From assembly GCA_964397205.1 (NCBI GenBank), contig CAYNIT010000246.1, forward strand, positions 1 through 6,995: a stretch of DNA of 6,995 nt, written 5' to 3'. Source of the DNA: Phaeodactylibacter sp964397205 (GTDB lineage: Bacteria > Bacteroidota > Bacteroidia > Chitinophagales > Saprospiraceae). The notes beneath the pieces are model-generated. The model saw only the letters and a list, made by a program, of their open reading frames with translations. It searched no databases and was not told the origin of the DNA. Of this stretch, positions 1 to 4,928 are shown in pieces; position 1 is the stretch's first letter, and every line of letters begins with the position of its first letter. Position numbers and translations under genes: made by a program.

Positions 1-148
1 GTAGGCGTGGAGCAAGTTTTTAATCCCAGACGCTGACGGCCTGGACTGTAAGCCTGACATTTATCGTCATGGGAAGAAGGGCCAGAAATCACAAATTTTG
101 GGTTGGCGGACTATCACGGCAAACAAAGCACACAGAATTAATTTGCCC
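1..148. other. Left-edge segment without an identifiable gene
   Basis: No coding region, RNA gene or clear promoter can be supported here. One frame is open from base 1 to a TGA at about base 34, so the first bases could be the end of a gene lying outside the window, but the stretch is too short to judge. The TPR gene frame remains open upstream to a TTG at 98, but the residues before the ATG at 149 look unlike protein and are treated as leader. Confidence 0.4.
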
Positions 149-1561
149 ATGCATCCTAGAAACTATAACCATCGAGACCTCCCCTTACAACGATTGCTGG
201 CTCGGTATGAGTCGCAATTCCGCCTGGAGCGCGATCTGTACTTTGAAGAAAAAGCCTACCTGCAGATCATTGAGTTCTACGAGCAAGAGTGCCAGATGAG
301 CAAAGCGCTGGAAGCAAGCGAGCGCGCTCTTGTCCATCACCCTTCCTCCGCAGAATTGCACCTCAGGAAAGCGCAGCTGCTCCTGCAGTTAGAGCGGGAA
401 GAAGAAGCCCTGCCCTGCATACAACAGGCGCAGGCCCTCGCCCCAATGATGCTGGAAGCCAAACTGCTTTACGCCGAAGCGCTAGTGGGGCTTGGCGATT
501 TGCCAGAAGCCTCGCAACTGCTGGAATACCTCAAAGAAGAAGCTACCTGCGCGCAACTGAGCGACGTCTTTCTAATCGAAGCGCTGATCCACGAAAAGAA
601 TGGAGCGCACGAAAACAGGTTCTACACCCTGAAATCGGCGGTCAATGCCGACCTCTCCAACGAGGAGGCGCTCGAACGCCTGGGGACCTGCATCATACAA
701 ACCAAGAAATTCCAGGAGGGGGTCGACCTGCACGAAACCCTGCTCGACCGCGACCCCTATTTGGCTACCGCCTGGTACAACCTGGCGCAGGCGCGAACCT
801 ATCTGGGGGATTACGAGGCGGCGGTGGAAGCTTACGAGTTTGCCTTTGCCATCGAGGAAAATTTCTGGCAAGCTATGCACGACTGCGCTGACCTCTGCGT
901 AGAACTAAAGCAATACCACCGTGCCCTGAAGCATTACTTGGACCTGCTGGAAGCAAACGGCGCAGAATCCGAAGCCGAGCTGTATGCACAGATTGGCCGC
1001 TGCTACCTTTATCTCGACCGGCCACAGGCGGGGGTCACCTACTTCTTGCAAGCCGCCCGCCTTGATCCCATGAATGATGAGTTGTTCTTCCGCATTGGCG
1101 AATGCTATGCCTCACAGGCGTACTGGGCTAATGCAGTACAGTATTTCGAAAAAGCGCTGGAAGTGGAACAGGACTGCGATCAGTACTACGCTGCTCTGGC
1201 AGAGGCTTATTTTCACCAACAGGAAAATGAGCTGGCGGTGGAGCATATGAAGCAGGCCCTGGAGCTGAACAATATGGAAGCGCAGTACTGGATTCTGCTC
1301 GCCACTTTCCTGATGGATGACGGACGGGATGAGGAGGCGCTAGCTATGCTAGAGGAAGGCGGGGAAGCCGTACCGGGCACCGAGGTGCTCTACTGCCGTA
1401 TCGCCTGCCTTTTTGCCACAGGCCGCCGTCAGGAAGCTTGCCGCTGGCTGGCAGAAGCCCTCACAGAGGATTTTGACATGCACCACTCTATGTTCGACCT
1501 GTTGCCGGAACTGGAGTACGACCCGGATGTGCAGTCGCTCATATCGATATATACTATTTGA
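149..1561 (+). CDS. Tetratricopeptide repeat (TPR) protein, cytoplasmic
   Basis: A 470-residue protein built almost entirely of TPR helix pairs, which normally form a superhelical scaffold for protein-protein contacts; its partner is unknown. The repeats start near residue 34 and run nearly to the C-terminus. The clearest are at about 205-238 (AWYNLAQARTYLGDYEAAVE), 275-307, 309-341 and 343-375, each with the W/Y-x2-L-G-x3-Y, A, A-x-P signature spacing. The N-terminal part (RLLARYESQFRLERDLYFEE) resembles a TPR protein common in Bacteroidota that lacks a signal peptide. There is no transmembrane segment and no catalytic domain. I chose the ATG at 149; the same frame is open to a TTG at 98, but those 17 residues do not look like a TPR N-terminus. 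The gene stands alone on this strand and converges on the ppgK operon. The TPR assignment is firm, the biological role unknown. Confidence 0.88.
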   Translation: MHPRNYNHRDLPLQRLLARYESQFRLERDLYFEEKAYLQIIEFYEQECQMSKALEASERALVHHPSSAELHLRKAQLLLQLEREEEALPCIQQAQALAPMMLEAKLLYAEALVGLGDLPEASQLLEYLKEEATCAQLSDVFLIEALIHEKNGAHENRFYTLKSAVNADLSNEEALERLGTCIIQTKKFQEGVDLHETLLDRDPYLATAWYNLAQARTYLGDYEAAVEAYEFAFAIEENFWQAMHDCADLCVELKQYHRALKHYLDLLEANGAESEAELYAQIGRCYLYLDRPQAGVTYFLQAARLDPMNDELFFRIGECYASQAYWANAVQYFEKALEVEQDCDQYYAALAEAYFHQQENELAVEHMKQALELNNMEAQYWILLATFLMDDGRDEEALAMLEEGGEAVPGTEVLYCRIACLFATGRRQEACRWLAEALTEDFDMHHSMFDLLPELEYDPDVQSLISIYTI

Positions 1562-1566
1562 TTGAA

Positions 1567-1602
1567 TTTTGGCAGGGGAACACCACCATCGAGTTGCCAA
1601 AA
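1567..1602. repeat. Inverted repeat between converging genes (possible weak bidirectional terminator)
   Basis: TTTTGGCA at 1567-1574 is perfectly complementary to TGCCAAAA at 1595-1602, giving an 8-bp stem with a 20-nt loop. It lies 5 nt after the TPR stop codon and 24 nt beyond the ppgK stop codon on the other strand, where a shared terminator is expected. No U-tract directly follows the stem in either direction, so it is not a classic intrinsic terminator. Confidence 0.35.
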
Positions 1603-1626
1603 GCTCGCGCCTCCTTTTTATGCTTT

Positions 1627-2382
1627 TCACCTTTTCCGAGCCTGGTAGCGCGCGTGCAGCGCCGCGCCGATGATCCCCGCAGTGTTTTTCAGCTCCGCTG
1701 GCTGTACCCGCAGATCTACCGTCAGTTGATCCTGGTACTTCTCGAAGCGCTTGCTGGCGCCGCCGCCGAGCAGCACGAGGTCTGGATTTAGTATCCGCTT
1801 GACATAGCGGAGGTACTTGTCAAAGCGGAGGCCCCATTCCTCCCAGCTCAATTCTGCTGTCTTGCGCGCCTTGTTCGAAGCAAACACCTCTGCGGCCTTG
1901 CCCATCATCTTCATATGGCCGAACTCCGTATTGGGCACGAGCTTGCCATCCATAAACAAAGCTGATCCCAAACCAGAGCCAATGGTAATCATCAGCACTA
2001 CCCCCTCTTCCCCTTTGCCATGGCCAAAGCGCATCTCCGCAACGCCTGCGGCATCCGCATCATTGAGCACTTCCACCGGGCAGCCACAAGCCATGGAAAA
2101 CAGTTCAATAGCGTTGCGCCCAATCCATTCATCGCTGATGTTGGCAGCAGAATGAACTTCGCCGTTTTTGACGATGGCGGGAAAACCGCAACCGATCACC
2201 CCCTTGTAGCTGTGCTGACGGACCAGCTCCAAAAAGGCAGCCCCGACGGCCTTTGGGGTAGCTGGTTGAGGCGTATCGAGGCGGATGCGGCCCTGCTGCA
2301 GCTCGCCGGTCTCCGTATCCACCACCGCTCCTTTGATGCCTGAGCCGCCTACATCTACCCCAAGTATGTATCTGTACTGCAT
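1627..2382 (-). CDS. ppgK: Polyphosphate glucokinase (ROK family)
   Basis: A 251-residue cytoplasmic sugar kinase predicted to phosphorylate glucose to glucose-6-phosphate with inorganic polyphosphate, and in many homologues also ATP, as donor. The N-terminal phosphate-binding loop is DVGGSGIKGAVVD (residues 10-22). Next come the PpgK-typical SAANISDEWIGRN (78-90), the catalytic NDADAAG segment with the presumed base Asp108, TIGSGLGSA (133-141), NTEFGH (151-156), LSWEEW (178-183), LVLLGGG (202-208) and NTAGIIGAAL (233-242). The Cys-rich zinc motif (CxCGxxGCxE) of ordinary ROK kinases and repressors is absent, as is usual for PpgK, and there is no N-terminal DNA-binding domain. Length is close to the roughly 265 residues of the Mycobacterium enzyme. 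It is the last gene of the minus-strand operon, starting 4 nt after the PKD-cyclophilin stop. Strict polyphosphate dependence cannot be read from sequence. Confidence 0.88.
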   Translation of the reverse strand: MQYRYILGVDVGGSGIKGAVVDTETGELQQGRIRLDTPQPATPKAVGAAFLELVRQHSYKGVIGCGFPAIVKNGEVHSAANISDEWIGRNAIELFSMACGCPVEVLNDADAAGVAEMRFGHGKGEEGVVLMITIGSGLGSALFMDGKLVPNTEFGHMKMMGKAAEVFASNKARKTAELSWEEWGLRFDKYLRYVKRILNPDLVLLGGGASKRFEKYQDQLTVDLRVQPAELKNTAGIIGAALHARYQARKR

Positions 2383-2386
2383 ATTA

Positions 2387-3280
2387 TTATCTTATGAGGC
2401 GGACTTTCAGGATCATCAGGTCCTCCACCGGGCGGTCCCGCGCATCGGTAGGCACAGCAGCCAGTTTGTCTATGACTTCCAGCCCTTCAATGACCTGGCC
2501 AAAGACTGTATAATCTCCATCCAGGAATGGCGCTCCGCCCTGTTCGAGGTAGGCCTCCCGCTGTTTACTGGAGTAGCGGATGCCTTTGTTCGACTCGATT
2601 CTTGCCAGAGAAGCCTCGTCTATGGGTTGCCCATCCACGATGTAGAACTGCGAGCCGGAGGAGCGCTTCTCAGGATTGACCGCGTCTCCCGTGCGGGCGG
2701 CGGACAAGGCCCCCTTAATGTGTGCCAGCGAATCGACAAACTCCGCCGGCAGGGTGTAGCCCGGGCCGCCGGAGCCCAAGACTGCTTTGGGGCCGGCACC
2801 TTTCGAGTTGGGGTCGCCCCCTTGGATCATAAAATGCTCAATGACCCGGTGAAACAGGAGGCTGTCGTAAAAGCCCTCCTGCGCCAGTTTGGTAAAATTA
2901 TCCTGATGCCGCGGCGTAGCATCGTACAGTTTGGCAATCATATTGCCGTACTTGGTCTGTATTTCCACCAGGCAAGCCTTAGGCGGCGCAATGCGTACGG
3001 TACGCTCTACCGTCCGGCTTCTGCCTTTTTCATCAGTCGCTTTCAAGCGTACCTGGTAGCTGCCAGAGCTTTTGTAGCGGTGGGTGGGGGAAGCCGCCCC
3101 TGAAGTATGGCCATCGCCGAAATCCCAGCTGTACTGATCAGCATTTTCGGAATGATTGTCAAATTCGATGGGCTCCAGGGCGTTTTTATCCCCCTTGAGG
3201 GAAAATTTGGCAGCCGGCCGGGCACAGGCAGCCAGCAAACAGGCGCTCATGGCTAGGGAAAAAATAGAGCGTGCACTCAT
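2387..3280 (-). CDS. Lipoprotein with PKD domain fused to cyclophilin-type peptidyl-prolyl isomerase
   Basis: A 297-residue predicted lipoprotein that should catalyse cis-trans isomerisation of prolyl bonds in envelope proteins. Residues 1-19 form a lipoprotein signal peptide ending in the lipobox LAAC (Cys19). Residues about 26-100 are a PKD domain, an Ig-like fold, with the hallmark WDFGDG (52-57) followed by SPTHRY and GSYQVRLKATD. Residues about 103-297 are a cyclophilin domain with LFHRV (catalytic-type Arg145), FMIQGGD (150-156), the SGSQFYIV strand and LDGDYTVFGQVIEG. The usual Pro-Gly between FHRVI and FMIQGG is Glu-His here. A Trp corresponding to human CypA Trp121 is absent, as in many bacterial forms. 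The ATG at 3280 places the lipobox normally; a TTG at 3292 would add four residues. It follows the other cyclophilin gene by 15 nt and is its tandem duplicate with the PKD domain added. The substrate is unknown. Confidence 0.88.
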   Translation of the reverse strand: MSARSIFSLAMSACLLAACARPAAKFSLKGDKNALEPIEFDNHSENADQYSWDFGDGHTSGAASPTHRYKSSGSYQVRLKATDEKGRSRTVERTVRIAPPKACLVEIQTKYGNMIAKLYDATPRHQDNFTKLAQEGFYDSLLFHRVIEHFMIQGGDPNSKGAGPKAVLGSGGPGYTLPAEFVDSLAHIKGALSAARTGDAVNPEKRSSGSQFYIVDGQPIDEASLARIESNKGIRYSSKQREAYLEQGGAPFLDGDYTVFGQVIEGLEVIDKLAAVPTDARDRPVEDLMILKVRLIR

Positions 3281-3295
3281 GGTAAAGCTCAATGA

Positions 3296-3952
3296 TTAAT
3301 CAACAATTTCCACCGACATGCGAATGTCGTTCTGAGGGCGGTCCATACGGTCGCGGGGCACCGCAGCGATTTTGCTCACCACATCCATGCCTTCCACCAC
3401 CTCGCCAAATACCGTGTATTGCCCGTCGAGCGGCGGGTAGCCGCCTTTTTCTATATACTTTTGCTGCTGCTCGGGCGTGTAAGAAGTGCCCGTGCGCTGC
3501 GTCATATTTTGCAGGAGCGACTCGTTGATGGGCCGGCCTTCCACAATGTAGAACTGCGAGCCAGAAGAGCGGCGCTCGGGGTTCTGACTGTCCCCCTTCC
3601 GGGCGGCGGCCAAAGCGCCTTTGTAGTGCAGCTCCCCGATTTCCGGAGCCAGCGTATAGCCGGGGCCGCCTTGGCCGAGCGGCTGGCCGGGCGCAGCATT
3701 CTTGGAGTCCGGGTCCCCTCCCTGAATCATGAAGCCAGGAATGACGCGGTGGAACAACAGGCTGTCGTAAAACCCATCCTCTGCCAACTTGATGAAGTTG
3801 TCGCGGTGCTTGGGCGTAGAATTGTAGAGCTTCACTTTGATGTCGCCAAATTCCGTGTGGATTAGGGCGTGGGTATGCTCACTGCCCTGCTCACAGCCCA
3901 GCATCAGCAGGGCGAGGCTGGCCAGCAGCAAATTGCGAAAGCGATTTATCAT
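3296..3952 (-). CDS. Lipoprotein cyclophilin-type peptidyl-prolyl cis-trans isomerase
   Basis: A 218-residue single-domain cyclophilin predicted to be lipid-anchored and to assist folding of exported proteins. The N-terminus has Arg4 and Arg6, a hydrophobic stretch (8-18) and a lipobox MLGC with Cys20; the lipobox is slightly off consensus. The cyclophilin core begins near residue 29 and has LFHRVIPGFMIQGGD (66-80), containing the Arg, Phe and Gln that line the active site in CypA. It continues with GGPGYTL, KGALAAAR, RRSSGSQFYIVEGRP and LDGQYTVFGEVVEGMDVV. An insertion of about 25 residues (around 145-170, ending near YIEKGG) replaces the CypA segment holding Trp121; the same insertion is in the downstream paralogue. 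It starts 11 nt after the upstream hypothetical gene and precedes the PKD-cyclophilin gene by 15 nt, in one transcription unit. Export and lipidation are inferred from the signal sequence. Confidence 0.9.
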   Translation of the reverse strand: MINRFRNLLLASLALLMLGCEQGSEHTHALIHTEFGDIKVKLYNSTPKHRDNFIKLAEDGFYDSLLFHRVIPGFMIQGGDPDSKNAAPGQPLGQGGPGYTLAPEIGELHYKGALAAARKGDSQNPERRSSGSQFYIVEGRPINESLLQNMTQRTGTSYTPEQQQKYIEKGGYPPLDGQYTVFGEVVEGMDVVSKIAAVPRDRMDRPQNDIRMSVEIVD

Positions 3953-3963
3953 GGTTGCATTTT

Positions 3964-4335
3964 TTATTCTTCTTCAAAACCGCCGTTTTCCGCCTCCATT
4001 TCTTGGAAATAGCGGATGACGTAACTTTTCAACAGTTCTTCTTGCTCCTTGACTCCCTCGGCAGGCACCGGCCGGCGCCGTTCGTAGTGGGGCCAGCCAT
4101 CGGCATCCCGGCCAGCGAAGGCGTAATAGCCGTCGTAGCTCAGCAGCCGGCATACCGCGATGTGCATGAGGTCTTGCTTTTCTTCCTTCGTAAAGGACGA
4201 TTGCCAACGCCCCAGCTCCTGTATACCAATTAGGAACAATATAGCGTTGAGGTCGGGCAGAGCCTCCCGCCCAAAGCTACGCTTGACGATATGCCGTACC
4301 CGGAGCCATTCGAAGTCCAACTGCCACTCTTCCAT
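3964..4335 (-). CDS. Conserved-looking hypothetical protein, first gene of the operon
   Basis: A 123-residue protein of unknown function; I do not recognise a named domain. It is predicted to be cytoplasmic, with no signal peptide or clear membrane span, and mostly helical. Composition is highly charged, with a Glu-rich C-terminus (EMEAENGGFEEE). Regions that look constrained are LPDLNAILFLIGIQELG, KEEKQDLMHIAVCRLLS and the aromatic stretch YDGYYAFAGRDADGWPHYE. I chose the ATG at 4335. The frame can be extended to a TTG at 4365, but a good Bacteroidota -7 element (TATATTTG, 4360-4353) lies between the two, so the longer form would start upstream of its own promoter. It precedes the cyclophilin gene by 11 nt and is probably cotranscribed with it. 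The gene call is good, the function open. Confidence 0.75.
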   Translation of the reverse strand: MEEWQLDFEWLRVRHIVKRSFGREALPDLNAILFLIGIQELGRWQSSFTKEEKQDLMHIAVCRLLSYDGYYAFAGRDADGWPHYERRRPVPAEGVKEQEELLKSYVIRYFQEMEAENGGFEEE

Positions 4336-4352
4336 CTGTCCAATTTGAGCGG

Positions 4353-4360
4353 CAAATATA
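4353..4360 (-). promoter_or_regulatory. Candidate -7 element for the minus-strand operon
   Basis: Read on the minus strand, this is TATATTTG, a perfect fit to the TAnnTTTG -7 consensus of Bacteroidota. It would start transcription about 10 nt before the ATG at 4335. A convincing TTTG -33 element is not seen at the expected distance, so only the -7 half is supported. Confidence 0.45.
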
Positions 4361-4467
4361 CGCAAAAGCTATGGCTCCCCGCCTTTTTCCTAAGGCTAAT
4401 CCGCCGGCAGCGTAATGCACATTCCAGCCAGCATTGGAAGTGTAGGGAAAACAGGGGTTCCGCCTAG

Positions 4468-4499
4468 TTTTCCACATTTTGTTGATAACTATATACACA
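4468..4499. promoter_or_regulatory. Cluster of three DnaA-box-like 9-mers
   Basis: TTTTCCACA at 4468-4476 fits the relaxed DnaA box TTWTNCACA exactly. TGTTGATAA at 4480-4488 is the reverse orientation with one mismatch to TGTGGATAA. ATATACACA at 4491-4499 has one mismatch to the forward box. Spacings are 3 and 2 nt, in an AT-rich patch within GC-rich surroundings. DnaA is known to bind upstream of nrdAB and regulate it in Escherichia coli. Here the function is inferred from the motifs and position alone. Confidence 0.4.
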
Positions 4500-4508
4500 T
4501 TGAGTTTG
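4478..4508 (+). promoter_or_regulatory. Candidate promoter of the nrdBA operon
   Basis: TTTG at 4478-4481 and TGAGTTTG at 4501-4508 are separated by 19 nt. This resembles the Bacteroidota arrangement TTTG-N19-TAnnTTTG, with one mismatch in the -7 element (G for A at position 2). It would give a leader of about 130-140 nt before the riboswitch, which is long, so a nearer promoter is possible. It overlaps the DnaA-box-like sites. Confidence 0.35.
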
Positions 4509-4552
4509 AAGAAACAAGCCACCCCCCGTATCTTGCCGTACTCAATGGAAAT

Positions 4553-4566
4553 TCAGCCTTGGCTGA
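4553..4566. repeat. Short palindrome in the nrdBA leader
   Basis: TCAGCC and GGCTGA flank a 2-nt centre, a 6+6 bp inverted repeat. Its loop is too small for a stable full RNA hairpin, so a DNA-binding site is as likely as an RNA element. No known operator is recognised. Confidence 0.3.
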
Positions 4567-4620
4567 GCCGGTGGCCAAAACGTTTGCCAACGCATGCTTT
4601 TGCCCATCGGCACTTGCGCC

Positions 4621-4635
4621 GCGAAGCAGCTTCGC
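4621..4635. repeat. Perfect 7-1-7 palindrome just upstream of the riboswitch
   Basis: GCGAAGC-A-GCTTCGC is a perfect inverted repeat of 7 bp around one base. As RNA it would fold into a 6-bp stem with a 3-nt loop followed by a C-run; as DNA it looks like a small dimer operator. It lies about 20-30 nt before the first riboswitch helix. Function unknown. Confidence 0.35.
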
Positions 4636-4654
4636 CCCCCAGAACGTGCATCGC

Positions 4655-4800
4655 ACAAGGTGCAGAACAGGGAATCAGGTGAAAATCCTGAACAGTACCC
4701 GCTGCTGTAACCCCTTAGTTTCCTCCTGCTAGGCACGCCACTGCCTATGACACCCGGGCGGGAAGGCAGCAAGAGGCGGGGAAGTCAGAAGACCGCCATT
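4655..4800 (+). promoter_or_regulatory. Cobalamin (adenosylcobalamin-type) riboswitch upstream of nrdBA
   Basis: The conserved core blocks occur in the right order. GGGAA is at 4670-4674, followed by the hairpin TCAGG-TGAAAAT-CCTGA at 4675-4691. CCCGCTGCTGTAA is at 4698-4710, CCACTG at 4738-4743, GGGAAGGC at 4760-4767, and the B12 box AAGTCAGAAGACCGCC at 4782-4797. A short P1 can form between GGT (4659-4661) and ACC in the B12 box. The variable arm lies between 4711 and 4737. Such aptamers bind coenzyme B12 and usually shut off the downstream gene. The start codon of nrdB is about 130 nt downstream and there is no U-tract terminator, so translational control or folding through the downstream hairpins is inferred. 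Outer ends are approximate. Regulation of a class I ribonucleotide reductase by such an RNA is known from Streptomyces. Confidence 0.93.
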
Positions 4801-4817
4801 GAACATTCATTTTTAAA

Positions 4818-4882
4818 CTGCCAGCCTTCGGGAGTTAGGGCTTGCAGGGCACGGCTCACTTGTCAACGCATAAGTGCGAGCC
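4818..4882 (+). promoter_or_regulatory. Two hairpins between riboswitch and nrdB, possible expression platform
   Basis: Hairpin 1 pairs CTGCCAGCC (4818-4826) with GGCTTGCAG (4839-4847), with one C-U mismatch. Hairpin 2 pairs GGCTCACTT (4853-4861) with AAGT-GC-GAGCC (4872-4882), nine pairs with a 2-nt bulge and a 10-nt loop. An alternative pairing joins CGGGAG (4828-4833), in the loop of hairpin 1, to CTCCCG (4904-4909), about 20 nt before the nrdB start. No T-run follows, so these are not intrinsic terminators. A switching role is inference. Confidence 0.4.
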
Positions 4883-4928
4883 CGCTGCGCTGCGCGCTGC
4901 ATCCTCCCGGGGCACAAATGCATGAGCC

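Larger units (their letters stand above)
4366..4654. other. Divergent intergenic region upstream of the riboswitch
   Basis: No gene is supported in this stretch, although several frames are open. It holds a bulged hairpin (CAC-TTCCA at 4418-4426 against TGGAAGTG at 4435-4442), an AT-rich island at 4468-4508 with DnaA-box-like sites and a candidate promoter, and two palindromes at 4553-4566 and 4621-4635. The stretch after about 4510 is probably the untranslated 5' end of the nrdBA transcript. Confidence 0.5.

Noticed and set aside
289..891. 200-codon open frame inside the TPR gene
   Set aside because: Arg/Pro/Ala-rich composition typical of a GC-rich off-frame reading, and it overlaps the well-supported TPR frame.
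1604..1626. T-rich stretch after the TPR gene as an intrinsic terminator
   Set aside because: The T-run at about 1615-1619 is not directly preceded by a GC-rich stem; the nearby inverted repeat ends 12 nt earlier.
2285..3103. 272-codon open frame on the plus strand opposite the PKD-cyclophilin gene
   Set aside because: It is the antisense shadow of a gene with unmistakable lipobox, PKD and cyclophilin motifs; its own translation shows no domain.
3281..3292. Upstream TTG start for the PKD-cyclophilin gene
   Set aside because: The ATG at 3280 gives a normal signal peptide, and the extra four residues add nothing.
4468..4499. Possible chromosomal replication origin, because of clustered DnaA-box-like sites
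   Set aside because: Only three boxes, two of them imperfect, with no long AT-rich unwinding element and no dnaA, dnaN or gidA-type neighbour. A promoter-linked role fits better.
4486..4501. Possible NrdR box (half-site CTATATA) upstream of nrdBA
   Set aside because: Only one half resembles the 16-bp palindrome ACACwATATwTwGTGT, the other half fails, and no second tandem box was found.
4415..4732. Open frame across the intergenic region and the start of the riboswitch
   Set aside because: It reads through the structured aptamer, shows no recognisable protein features and has no leader signals. The RNA explains the conservation.
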